Source of the DNA: Pelistega indica
GTDB taxonomy: Bacteria; Pseudomonadota; Gammaproteobacteria; Burkholderiales; Burkholderiaceae_B
DNA length: 43,179 nt
NCBI RefSeq assembly: GCF_000506865.1
Contig: NZ_AYSV01000008.1
Coordinates: 4,822 to 48,000, forward strand
Reading direction: 5' to 3'
Of this stretch, positions 8,196-16,551 are shown piece by piece. Below the pieces are notes generated by a model. That model was not told where the DNA came from and searched no databases. It worked only from the letters and a program-made list of their open reading frames with translations. The stretch's first letter is position 1; each line of letters starts with the position of its first letter. The position numbers were made by a program, and so were the translations under genes.

Positions 8196-9482
8196 ATGTC
8201 TGCAATTAAAGGCATTTTTTCGGCTTACTTTAAGATTAACCTTTTGGTTAAAATTCTAGTTGGTCTAGTGCTGGGTGCTATTGTGGGATTGTTATTTCAA
8301 AACAATCCTGAGATGATTAGCTTTTTAACGCCTTTTGGTGATTTATTTATTCGTTTATTAAAAATGATTATGGTGCCTGTTATTGCATGCACTTTGATTG
8401 TTGGCGCTAGTACAATTGCTCCTGCTCACCTTGGACGTATTGGGGGAAAATTAGTTCTCTACTACATGATGACTTCTTTCTTTGCGATTGTCATTGGGCT
8501 ATTCGTAGGTGCTGTACTTCAACCAGGTACAGGTTTAACGCTTTCGGCTATTGAGGGCAAGGCAAAAACAGCACAATCTCCAAGTGTGGTCGATATTTTA
8601 TTAAATATTGTTCCTACAAATCCCTTTAATGCGATAGCAGAAGGACAAGTGTTGCCTATTATTTTCTTTTGTTTAATGTTTGGTTTGGCATTAGCTTTTG
8701 GTCGTGATAGCCAAGATGAAACAGTTAAAAAAGCCTCTGATTTAGTTTATTTATTTATTGAAGGGGTCAGCCAAGCGATGTTTAAAATTGTCGGTTGGGT
8801 GATGCAATATGCTCCTTTCGGTGTGTTTGCGTTAATTTTTATCGTATTCTCTAAAAACGGTGCAACAGCATTTGGTCCTTTGGCTAATGTAACAGCTAGT
8901 GTTTATATTGGTTTAGTTCTACAAGTAGTTATTGTTTACTTTGGTACTTGCTTATTGATGGGATTAAGTCCTATTCGCTTCTTATCAAAAGTGCGTCACC
9001 CAATGGTTACCGCCTTTGTGACACGCTCATCTGGTGCGACCTTACCAGTATCAATTGATGCGGCAGAGAAAATGGGTGTGCCAAAAGCGATTTATGGCTT
9101 TGGTTTACCAGTAGGTGCTACCATTAACATGGACGGAACAACGATTTATCTTGGTGTTTGCGCCATCTTTATTGCGAATGCTGTTGGTGTACCACTTGAT
9201 TTTTCTAGCCAATTAACCATTGTGTTAACAGCTGTATTAGCGTCTATCGGTACTGCTGGTGTGCCTGGTGCTGGGGCTATTATGTTGTTAATGGTATTAG
9301 AGTCTGTAGGTTTAAAAGTAGAGGCGGGCAGTACCGTTGCGGTTGCCTATGGCATGATTCTTGGTATTGATGCTTTATTAGATATGGGTCGTACTTCGAT
9401 GAATGTGGTTGGTGATATGGCAGGTGTTGTTGCTGTCGCTAAAAGTGAAAAGCAACTCGATTTAGATAGATGGAATAGCTAG
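8196..9482 (+). CDS. dicarboxylate/amino acid:cation symporter (DAACS family)
   Basis: A 428-residue secondary transporter of the GltP/DctA type that moves glutamate, aspartate or C4-dicarboxylates with Na+ or H+. N-terminal helices with LLKMIMVPVIACTLIVGAS, re-entrant loop 1 with VTRSSGATLPVS, the helix-7 motif GATINMDGTTIYLG, and re-entrant loop 2 TAGVPGAGAIMLLMVLES are all present. They are in the order of the GltPh fold. The start is placed at ATG 8196 (MSAIKG) with TAAGGA upstream. An in-frame ATG at 8139 would add 19 unconserved residues. Substrate cannot be decided. Transcription ends at the strong hairpin at 9487-9512. Confidence 0.92.
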   Translation: MSAIKGIFSAYFKINLLVKILVGLVLGAIVGLLFQNNPEMISFLTPFGDLFIRLLKMIMVPVIACTLIVGASTIAPAHLGRIGGKLVLYYMMTSFFAIVIGLFVGAVLQPGTGLTLSAIEGKAKTAQSPSVVDILLNIVPTNPFNAIAEGQVLPIIFFCLMFGLALAFGRDSQDETVKKASDLVYLFIEGVSQAMFKIVGWVMQYAPFGVFALIFIVFSKNGATAFGPLANVTASVYIGLVLQVVIVYFGTCLLMGLSPIRFLSKVRHPMVTAFVTRSSGATLPVSIDAAEKMGVPKAIYGFGLPVGATINMDGTTIYLGVCAIFIANAVGVPLDFSSQLTIVLTAVLASIGTAGVPGAGAIMLLMVLESVGLKVEAGSTVAVAYGMILGIDALLDMGRTSMNVVGDMAGVVAVAKSEKQLDLDRWNS

Positions 9483-9926
9483 GACCAAAAATAGTCCCTG
9501 CGGACTATTTTTAGCCAAGCTATTCTGAGAGCCTCTGGCTCGAAGTGGACTAGCTAGGACCAAAAATAGTCCGTGTGGATGAAACCAGACTAAAAAGAGT
9601 CCATTGAGGACTCTTTTTTGACGGTTGAATCTGAGTGACCTGTAAGTCACGAAGTGGGCGAAACCAGACTAAAAAGAGTCCATTGAGGACTCTTTTTTGA
9701 CGGTTGAATCTGAGTGACCTACGAGTCACGAAGTGGACTAGCTAGGACCAAAAATAGTCCGTGTGGATGAAACCAGACTAAAAAGAGTCCATTGAGGACT
9801 CTTTTTTGACGGTTGAATCTGAGTGACCTGTAAGTCACGAAGTGGGCGAAACCAGACTAAAAAGAGTCCATTGAGGACTCTTTTTTGACGGTTTGAATCT
9901 GAGTGACCTGCGAGTCACGAAGTGGG
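9483..9926. repeat. nested tandem array of terminator-hairpin repeats
   Basis: This 444-bp intergenic block between convergent genes has no gene. A 79-bp unit starts at 9581, 9660, 9769 and 9848. Each pair of units is preceded by a 30-bp spacer containing GGACCAAAAATAGTCC, giving a 188-bp higher-order repeat (9549-9736 and 9737-9924). Each 79-bp unit has a terminator-like stem (AAAAAGAGTCC, loop ATTGA, GGACTCTTTTT) and then a second hairpin in a fixed frame TCTGA...CGAAGTGG (GTGAC, loop, GTCAC). The first unit, at 9487-9550, has the same plan with different stem sequences. The last unit has one extra T. No plausible coding frame crosses it. Confidence 0.9.
9487..9512 (+). terminator. intrinsic terminator after the symporter gene (bidirectional shape)
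   Basis: A perfect 11-bp stem, AAAAATAGTCC (9487-9497) and GGACTATTTTT (9502-9512), with loop CTGC, begins 4 bp after the stop codon. The A tract and T tract make it usable on both strands. It is the first unit of the repeat array that follows. Confidence 0.85.
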
Positions 9927-9948
9927 CGAGCTAGGACCAAAAATCAGC

Positions 9949-10368
9949 TTACTTTGCTAGTTTTGCGTCTAATGAGAGTTTACCAGCACCTGTATACATT
10001 AATAATAAGAAAGCTAAGCTATATAAAGCAGTGGCTTCTCCTTTGTTCAGTAATGGAACTAACACATTACCAGCAGGAGCTGCATGGAACATAAAGTAAG
10101 CAACTGCCATTTGACCAGCAAGTACAAAAGCTGTCGCTCGTGTAAATAATCCTAGTATTAATAAAATACCGCCACCAATTTCTAAAATACCAGCCAAACC
10201 AAAAATAGAAAATAATGCCACAGAGCCGTTACTACCAGTCATTGATAGAGGGTATTCAAAAAATTTAGATGTACCATGTAATAGATACATATACCCGATT
10301 AGAACACGAGTAATAAGTAGGATAAATGGGCTTAGTTGATTGGATAGTTTTTCAAAAAAAGAATTCAT
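9949..10368 (-). CDS. DoxX family membrane protein
   Basis: A 139-residue protein with four predicted transmembrane helices. It matches DoxX/DoxD-like proteins: LITRVLIGYMYLLHGTSKFF near the N-terminus, then GLAGILEIGGGILLILGLFTR, then AGQMAVAYFMFHA, and a last helix with LYSLAFLLLMYTGAGK. Such proteins are widespread inner-membrane proteins; some act with thiol or redox stress systems, but the function here is unknown. Its 3' end reaches the terminator repeat array. A good Shine-Dalgarno-like AAGGAAC precedes the ATG on the minus strand. Confidence 0.9.
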   Translation of the reverse strand: MNSFFEKLSNQLSPFILLITRVLIGYMYLLHGTSKFFEYPLSMTGSNGSVALFSIFGLAGILEIGGGILLILGLFTRATAFVLAGQMAVAYFMFHAAPAGNVLVPLLNKGEATALYSLAFLLLMYTGAGKLSLDAKLAK

Positions 10369-10527
10369 TGTATGTTCCTTTGCATAGATTAAAAGTAATC
10401 AATGACGACTATTATCAAGGTTTTATAATAATAAATGAAGATATGATATGAATTGATTCTTTTCTTAAAAAGAAAAGATGGAGTTATTGAAGTTAATTTG
10501 CTAAAAAATTAAATAAAGCATAAAAAA

Positions 10528-10620
10528 TGGACGGTACTTAATACTAATATGCTGTGTATGGCGTGTTATGCTTTATGTGTTAATACTTTAAGCATTAGGC
10601 ATATTAGTAAGTACCATCCA
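10528..10620. repeat. 93-bp imperfect palindrome (MITE-like or long hairpin)
   Basis: The left arm 10528-10552 (TGGACGGTACTTAATACTAATATGC) and right arm 10599-10620 are reverse complements except for one C/T difference and a 3-nt bulge. The inner part contains a further ATGCTT/AAGCAT pair. It occupies most of the 340-bp gene-free stretch 10369-10708, between divergently placed doxX and the 3' end of the racemase-like gene. No coding frame is present. Confidence 0.7.
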
Positions 10621-10708
10621 TCGTCAGATTGTCAATATCTTGTGATTGTTCGATGATGAACTATAGTTTTCACAATTAATCACTTATGAATGATTAATTA
10701 AAGGGTCA

Positions 10709-11402
10709 TTATTTTTCGTTGTACCAATGAATTGCCCGTTTTACTAATAGGAGCGTTGCATCCAAATAGCGTTCAGGTGTTGCTGTAGCTTCTTTTGATA
10801 AAATAATAGGTACTTCTGTACAGCCTAGAATAATGGCTTCTGCCCCTTGAGCGAACAAATTATCTTTTTGTTTACTCATAATCTCGTGAGCTTTGTCAAA
10901 ATTGCCTGCTTTAAGCGTATAAATGCTTTCCATCACGAGTGCTTGATCTTCTGGACTAGGTTCGATATACGTTAAACCACGCTTTTCAATTTCTTGCTTA
11001 TATAAACCTGTTGCTAAAGTTGCATTGGTGGCTAATATACCAATCTTTTTTAAACCTGACTGAAGAGCAGCATCTGCTGTAGTCTCAATCATGCTTAGAA
11101 TAGGAACAGAAGATGATGACTTGTAAATCTTTATGCCAATAGTGTGCCGTATTACAAGCAATCACAATACATTTTGCACCAGCAGAAATAAGACGATTTA
11201 CATAATCTTGCATGGCAGGCAGTGGTGATGGCCCTCCTTTTAATAGGGCAGTACTACGGTCTGGAATATCAGGAATAGAGGAAATCAGTAACGGAATATG
11301 TTCTTGGTCACAACTCGCAGGTGTTAATTGAATAAATTTTTGGAACATATCTGCTGTGGCAGCGGGACCCATTCCGCCCAAGATGCCGATAATTTTTTTC
11401 AT
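10709..11402 (-). pseudogene. aspartate/glutamate racemase family protein, frameshifted
   Basis: Cofactor-independent amino-acid racemase of the Asp/Glu superfamily (RacX/YgeA-like). The N-terminal fragment (11402 to about 11120) has MKKIIGILGGMGPAATADMF and the first catalytic cysteine in VIACNTAHYW. The C-terminal fragment has VPILSMIETT, KKIGILATNATL and the second cysteine in AIILGCTEVPIIL. The frames meet near 11120; removing one base after the codon for Q in KDLQ joins them as KDLQSSSSVPILSMIE. The length is 694 nt (3n+1), fitting one insertion. Both catalytic cysteines remain, so the gene may be intact in the real genome. It is divergent from alr, another amino-acid racemase, which is a suggestive pairing. 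Confidence 0.82.
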
Positions 11403-11520
11403 GGAAACTTCCTTGTAACTTCTATAAAGATTTTTCTATCCATCTGATGTATTGATGAGATGCATTATAATAGCTCTTTCTCTATGGAAAGAAAAGAATA
11501 ACCGTAACGGAGAGATTCCT

Positions 11521-12663
11521 ATGCCACGTCCTATATTGGCGACTATTTCTACTTCAGCGATGGCGCATAATTTGTCGCAAGTCAAAGCAAGAATTGAGTT
11601 CGCTAGAAAAGTCCATTCATCAATCAATCAACAGTGTCTTTCTAAAATTGTAGCGGTGATTAAAGCTAATGCCTATGGACATGGTACGTTAAATGCGTTG
11701 ATAGGCTTTAAGGCAGCGGACGCACTCGGCATGATTGATTTGGTGGATGGCATTCTTTGCCGTGATAATGGCTGGACAAAACCAATCATATTGCTAGAAG
11801 GTTTTTTCGACTCTCAAGACATTGAGATATTACAGCACTATCAATTGACCACAGCTATTCATCATCAGGCACAAATTGCCTATCTCAATGAGGCAAAAAA
11901 TGTTGGCAAACCAATTGATGTATTAGTTAAGTTTAATACAGGGATGAATCGTTTAGGGTTTCACATAGATCAAGCCAAAGACGTATTAGTTCAACTCAAT
12001 GAATTAAAAGCTAAAGGAATTGTAGGACGTATCGGTGCCATGTCTCATTTTGCTAATGCAGATTTAGAGAGTATTTATGTGAATGATGCGGCACAAAAAA
12101 TCCTAGCTATAGCTCCTCAGTTTGATGGACAGCTAAGTATATGTAACTCAGCGGCAAGTATTCGCTATCCTTATTTAGCGTTGCAACATCACGAGAATTG
12201 GGTTCGTCCTGGAATTTGTTTGTATGGGTCATCTCCCTTTGATATTGAGCTTTCTCAATATCCTTCAGTCGATTTTAGACCTACGATGACGCTTGAGGCG
12301 AAGGTGATTGCGATTCAACAATTGAAGGCAGGAGATAAAGTAGGCTATGGTTCACTATTTACAGCGGATCAGCCCATGAAAATGGCTGTCGTGGCGTGTG
12401 GTTATGCTGACGGTTATCCTAGAAGTGCTCCACAAAATACGCCAGTAATGGTGGATGGTGTTGCAGCTAGTATTATTGGTCGAGTTTCAATGGATATGAT
12501 AACTGTTGATGTGACCCATATTCCAAGTGCACAAGTGAATTCGCGAGTTGTGTTCTGGGGTGATGGCGGTCCAACCATTGATGAGGTTGCTAAGGCTACT
12601 GGTCGTATTGGCTATGAGATAATGTGTAATTTAGCAAAACGCGTACCTATTAAGGTTGTTTAA
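11521..12663 (+). CDS. alr: alanine racemase
   Basis: PLP enzyme interconverting L- and D-alanine, supplying D-Ala for peptidoglycan. The 380-residue protein starts MPRPILATIS. The PLP lysine is in AVIKANAYGHG (K48), and the fold-type III barrel continues with KFNTGMNRLGF, MSHFANAD, NSAAS and RPGICLYG. The catalytic tyrosine segment is KVGYGSLF, followed by ACGYADGYPRSAP and GRVSMDMITVDVT. The start at 11521 is favoured by GGAGAG just upstream. The in-frame ATG at 11452 would add 23 non-family residues. A TATAAT at 11466-11471 lies between the two and would make the long form untranslatable from that promoter. Confidence 0.95.
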   Translation: MPRPILATISTSAMAHNLSQVKARIEFARKVHSSINQQCLSKIVAVIKANAYGHGTLNALIGFKAADALGMIDLVDGILCRDNGWTKPIILLEGFFDSQDIEILQHYQLTTAIHHQAQIAYLNEAKNVGKPIDVLVKFNTGMNRLGFHIDQAKDVLVQLNELKAKGIVGRIGAMSHFANADLESIYVNDAAQKILAIAPQFDGQLSICNSAASIRYPYLALQHHENWVRPGICLYGSSPFDIELSQYPSVDFRPTMTLEAKVIAIQQLKAGDKVGYGSLFTADQPMKMAVVACGYADGYPRSAPQNTPVMVDGVAASIIGRVSMDMITVDVTHIPSAQVNSRVVFWGDGGPTIDEVAKATGRIGYEIMCNLAKRVPIKVV

Positions 12664-12707
12664 GTACAAACGATTTAAATTTAAAATTAAAGGCGAACAA
12701 TAAATTT

Positions 12708-14066
12708 ATGGCTAAAGCAAAAACCAGCTTTGTCTGTCAAGAGTGTGGTGGTGTTAGCACCAAATGGCAAGGGAAGTGTCCTCATTGCCACAGTTGGAAT
12801 AGTATGGTGGAGTTTGTTGAGAAAAGTACTCCCTCAGGCATTAATCGTTTTGCACACCTAGCTGAATCTGCACCTGTCAAAATCTTATCCGAAGTGCAGG
12901 CTGCAGAGATACCACGGATAACAACAGGATTAAGTGAGCTTGACCGAGTATTAGGTGGTGGCTTAGTACCTGGTGGGGTGGTATTAATTGGTGGTGATCC
13001 TGGAATTGGTAAATCTACGCTATTGATTCAAGCATTGTCGTATTTGTCAGATCGCCATGATGTACTTTACGTTACTGGTGAGGAGTCTGCTGAACAAGTC
13101 GCTCTACGAGCACATCGTTTAGAATTAAATACTGATAAGGTTAAACTATTAGCAGAAATTCAGTTAGAGTCTATCCAACAAGCATTACAACAAGAAAAGC
13201 CTAAAATAGCGGTTATCGACTCCATTCAAACTTTGTTTTCAGGAGAATTAACAGCGGCTCCAGGATCTGTTTCTCAAGTAAGAGAATGTGCTGCACAGCT
13301 AACACGGATGGCAAAACAAAATGGTATAGCGATTGTTATGATTGGTCATGTTACCAAAGACGGCACCTTAGCTGGTCCAAGGGTACTAGAGCATATAGTA
13401 GATACAGTCTTGTACTTTGAAGGAGAAAGTGATTCAACCCACCGTCTCATTCGTGCATTTAAAAATCGTTTTGGTGCCGTGAATGAACTAGGTGTGTTTG
13501 TCATGACAGATAAAGGTTTAAAAGGAATTAATAATCCTTCCGCCATTTTCTTATCGCAACATAATGAAGATGTTTCGGGGTCTTGTGTGATGGCTACACA
13601 AGAGGGAACACGCCCTTTATTGGTGGAGATTCAAGCGTTGGTTGATACGGCGCATGTCCCTAATCCACGGCGTTTAAGTATTGGTTTAGATGGCAGTCGA
13701 CTAGCTATGCTATTAGCCGTCTTAAATCGTCATGTTGGTGTGGCGACATTTGATCAAGATGTGTTTGTAAACGTGGTGGGTGGCGTTCGGATAACTGAAA
13801 CAGCGGCAGATTTGCCTGTATTGCTATCGATATTATCGTCTATGCGAGATAAACCATTACCCAAAGGTTTATTGGCTTTTGGGGAAGTAGGTTTGGCTGG
13901 TGAAATTCGTCCTGCTTCTCGAGGTCAAGAACGATTAAAAGAGGCGGCAAAGTTAGGGTTTAAAATAGCGATGATTCCTAAGCATAATGCACCTAAGCAA
14001 AAAATTGAGGGACTTAAAATCTGGCCTGTTTCTCGTTTAGAAGAAGTGTTAGATTATTTACGATAA
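12708..14066 (+). CDS. radA: DNA repair/branch migration protein RadA
   Basis: RecA-like ATPase that promotes branch migration in homologous recombination. The 452-residue protein has the expected order. A four-cysteine zinc finger (C10, C13, C24, C27) comes first. The RecA core has Walker A GGDPGIGKST (95-104) and a TGEESAEQVALRA segment. The RadA-specific KNRFG motif is at 252-256. The C-terminal Lon-like domain contains NVVGGVRITETAADLPVLLS and GEVGLAGEIRP. Length is normal for the family. It lies 44 bp after alr on the same strand and may share its transcript. Confidence 0.97.
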   Translation: MAKAKTSFVCQECGGVSTKWQGKCPHCHSWNSMVEFVEKSTPSGINRFAHLAESAPVKILSEVQAAEIPRITTGLSELDRVLGGGLVPGGVVLIGGDPGIGKSTLLIQALSYLSDRHDVLYVTGEESAEQVALRAHRLELNTDKVKLLAEIQLESIQQALQQEKPKIAVIDSIQTLFSGELTAAPGSVSQVRECAAQLTRMAKQNGIAIVMIGHVTKDGTLAGPRVLEHIVDTVLYFEGESDSTHRLIRAFKNRFGAVNELGVFVMTDKGLKGINNPSAIFLSQHNEDVSGSCVMATQEGTRPLLVEIQALVDTAHVPNPRRLSIGLDGSRLAMLLAVLNRHVGVATFDQDVFVNVVGGVRITETAADLPVLLSILSSMRDKPLPKGLLAFGEVGLAGEIRPASRGQERLKEAAKLGFKIAMIPKHNAPKQKIEGLKIWPVSRLEEVLDYLR

Positions 14067-14196
14067 TAATGCTTAACGGGGTAATACGTAGAGTAATACT
14101 CAGTGAGCAATGGTATCCAAAAAATAGAGCAAGAATTTTCCATGAAGTCTATAAAAAATGCAAAAACTATCGCACGTAATACACAGGTAATATTTT

Positions 14197-14616
14197 ATGG
14201 TTAAAAAAGATATTCAAATGCCTACCCGTAAAGAATTGTTTACTTATTATGAGCGGTTAGGGGGGGAGCAAGCCGTAAGAGAACTAGTCGAAAGGTTTTA
14301 TGATTTGATGGATTTAGAGCCTCAATTTAAAGAACTTCGTCAAACACATGGTGATTCGCTAGATTCTGCACGATTAAAATTATTTTTATTTTTAAGTGGT
14401 TGGCTAGGTGGACCAGATTTGTATGTAGAACAGTTTGGTCATCCACGGTTACGGGCGCGTCATTTACCGTTTTCCATTGGGATTATAGAACGAGATCAAT
14501 GGCTAGCTTGTATGGCTCAGGCACTTGAGGATTGTGGTACTGAAGAAGAACTTAAAGACAGGCTATTAACAGCTTTTTTTGGTGTGGCTGATTGGATGCG
14601 TAATCGAGATGATTGA
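14197..14616 (+). CDS. group II truncated hemoglobin
   Basis: A small heme protein of the 2-on-2 globin fold, 139 residues. It has YYERLGGEQAVRELVERFYDL at the start, the helix-E region LRQTHG, FLSGWLGGPDLYV, and the group II signature GHPRLRARHLPF followed by ERDQWLACMAQAL with the conserved Trp. The proximal histidine is in RARHLPF. Group II globins bind O2 and NO and are often linked to oxidative or nitrosative stress; the role here is inferred. The stop overlaps the kdkA start by 8 bp, so they are co-translated. A second in-frame ATG at 14218 is possible. Confidence 0.9.
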   Translation: MVKKDIQMPTRKELFTYYERLGGEQAVRELVERFYDLMDLEPQFKELRQTHGDSLDSARLKLFLFLSGWLGGPDLYVEQFGHPRLRARHLPFSIGIIERDQWLACMAQALEDCGTEEELKDRLLTAFFGVADWMRNRDD

Positions 14617-15331
14617 TTTTCCGTTAAGTTTGGCGACAGATTCAAGAATTTTATGTACTTGGCCTGAAATTGCCAAACAAATAGATGAGCGTTATTTTGC
14701 CTTGGGTGGTGTAAATACTACCCATTTCTTACCTTACTCATCAATTGTACCTGTGAGTGTAGGTGGACGTAATGCCGCTTGGTTTGTTACGCATTCTTTA
14801 TTTAAAGGGGTGTTGCGTCATTATCGGCGTGGTGGATTAATTGGTAAGCTAATCAAAAATGTCTATTTATGGCAGGGTGTGGAAAAGACTCGCTCTTGGT
14901 CGGAATACCGTGTAATGGCTTATTTGTATATACAAAATGCGCCAGTACCACGTCCCATAGCCGCATTCTATCATCGTCAAGGCCTAACTTATGAAGCAGC
15001 CTTAATTACAGAGCAAGTGGAAAATGCTCAAACATTAATTGCTGTATTACAAAAAACCTCTCCTGATGACTATGCACAGCTTGCTCAGCAAGTGGTCACC
15101 GCGATTAAAAAAATGCATGCATTAAATGTTAACCATGCTGATCTTAATGCATTCAATATATTGATTAATCCACAGGGTGAAATTTATTTAATTGATTTTG
15201 ATAAGGCTAAGGTGGAAACACAGCAGGGGACATGGTGCCAACACAACCTCCAACGCTTAGAAAGACATCTAAAAAAAGTGTTAGGAGAGCAAGGTTTGGC
15301 ATTTATGTCTCATATTCACAAAAAATATTAA
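14609..15331 (+). CDS. kdkA: 3-deoxy-D-manno-octulosonic acid kinase
   Basis: Phosphorylates the 4-position of Kdo in the LPS inner core at the cytoplasmic side of the inner membrane. The kinase-like fold is recognisable from GGRNAAWFVTHSLFKGVLRH, RHYRRGGLIGKL, SWSEYRVMAYLY, the catalytic loop NHADLNAFNILI and the metal-binding LIDFDKAK. The start is ATG 14609 (MIDFPLSL), overlapping the globin stop by 8 bp; a more upstream ATG would overlap further without family support. The 240-residue length is typical. Pairing with a globin gene is unusual, and coupling probably reflects operon packing. Confidence 0.9.
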   Translation: MIDFPLSLATDSRILCTWPEIAKQIDERYFALGGVNTTHFLPYSSIVPVSVGGRNAAWFVTHSLFKGVLRHYRRGGLIGKLIKNVYLWQGVEKTRSWSEYRVMAYLYIQNAPVPRPIAAFYHRQGLTYEAALITEQVENAQTLIAVLQKTSPDDYAQLAQQVVTAIKKMHALNVNHADLNAFNILINPQGEIYLIDFDKAKVETQQGTWCQHNLQRLERHLKKVLGEQGLAFMSHIHKKY

Positions 15332-15420
15332 AAAAGATAGTAAAAAATCGTGCAAATAGTGAAAAAAGCCTTATTATTAACTTTCTACTTTTTTAACCTT
15401 TGTACATAGAGGGTCATTCA

Positions 15421-16527
15421 ATGAAACTTAATTTTTTGGGTAAACTTTCTGTTGCGGCAGCCATTGTAGGTGCAACTTTTTCTACTTCATTAGCACAAGA
15501 TAATAAAGTTGTTAATGTCTATAACTGGGCTGAATATACTGCGGACGATACGCTTCCTGGTTTTGAAAAAGCGACAGGTATTAAAGTTCGTTATGATACC
15601 TACGATACTAATGATATTTTGCAGGCAAAATTATTAACTGGTAATTCTGGTTATGATGTTGTAGTGCCATCTACTCACTATGCTGCTCGCCAAATTGAAG
15701 CAGGGTTATTACAAAAATTAGATAAAAGCAAAATTCCTAACTGGGCAAATCTAGATCAAAGCATTATGGATGTGGTGGCTCAAGTTGACCCAGGTAACCA
15801 ATACTTAATTCCATGGGGTTTCGGTACCAATGGTTTAGGCTATAACGTGACTAAAGTGAAAGAAATCTTCGGTGATAACGTTGATTTGGCTAACTGGGAT
15901 ATGTTGTTTAAACCTGAAAATGCTGAAAAATTAAAACAATGCGGTATCTCTGTACTAGATGAAGCGGCACAAGTGTTTCCTGCTGTATTGCACTACTTAG
16001 GTAAAGATCCTAACTCTGATAAACCTGAGGATTATCGCGAGGCATTGGCATTATTAAAACAAATCCGTCCATATATCCGTCAATTTAGCTCATCAGGCTA
16101 TATTGATGAGTTAGCTTCTGGTGATTTATGTATGGTTTATGGCTTTAATGGTGATGTGCTAATTGCGGCTGATCGTGCGAAAGAAGCGAAGAAACCATTT
16201 ACCGTGGATTACTTTATTCCAAAAGGTGGTGCACCAGTTTGGTTTGATACGATGGCAATTCCTAAAGATGCCAAAAACGTAGACGCAGCACATGCCTTTA
16301 TTAACTATATTGAAACACCTGAAGTTCACGCAGCGATTACTAACGAAATGTTCTATCCGAATGCTAACAAGGCAGCTCGTGCTCATGTAAAACCTGAGAT
16401 TGCTAATAATAAAATGTTATATCCTGACGAAGATGTAGCAAAAACATTATTTGTTATTAAGCCTCAGTCATTACAAATTTCTCGCTTACAAACACGTTTG
16501 TGGGCTGAGTTAAAATCAGGTAAATAA
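15421..16527 (+). CDS. potF: polyamine (putrescine-type) ABC transporter substrate-binding protein
   Basis: Periplasmic binding protein for the PotFGHI importer, 368 residues. A Sec signal peptide MKLNFLGKLSVAAAIVGATF...SLA is followed by QDNKVVNVYNWAEYTADD, the standard beginning of mature PotF/PotD proteins. Later landmarks are GYDVVVPSTHYAARQIEAG, IPWGFGTNGLGYN and FIPKGGAPVWFDTMAIPKDA. ATG 15421 is chosen because it gives a proper signal peptide. The upstream in-frame ATG at 15400 would add seven residues before it. It is first in the operon, with 24 bp to potG. Substrate preference between putrescine and spermidine cannot be proved here. Confidence 0.94.
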   Translation: MKLNFLGKLSVAAAIVGATFSTSLAQDNKVVNVYNWAEYTADDTLPGFEKATGIKVRYDTYDTNDILQAKLLTGNSGYDVVVPSTHYAARQIEAGLLQKLDKSKIPNWANLDQSIMDVVAQVDPGNQYLIPWGFGTNGLGYNVTKVKEIFGDNVDLANWDMLFKPENAEKLKQCGISVLDEAAQVFPAVLHYLGKDPNSDKPEDYREALALLKQIRPYIRQFSSSGYIDELASGDLCMVYGFNGDVLIAADRAKEAKKPFTVDYFIPKGGAPVWFDTMAIPKDAKNVDAAHAFINYIETPEVHAAITNEMFYPNANKAARAHVKPEIANNKMLYPDEDVAKTLFVIKPQSLQISRLQTRLWAELKSGK

Positions 16528-16551
16528 ACTAAAAAGGGAAAGTAAGGCATT

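Noticed and set aside
9581-9926. CRISPR array in the 79-bp repeats
   Set aside because: The units are contiguous near-identical repeats with terminator stems and have no unique spacers; there are no cas genes.
9462-10094. Short open frames on both strands across the terminator repeats
   Set aside because: Translations are repeat-derived (for example GLFLVLA repeated) or antisense to doxX, with no ribosome site.
14579-14608. Upstream ATG extension of kdkA
   Set aside because: The extra residues are antiphase to the globin's conserved C-terminus and lack family support; ATG 14609 is better.
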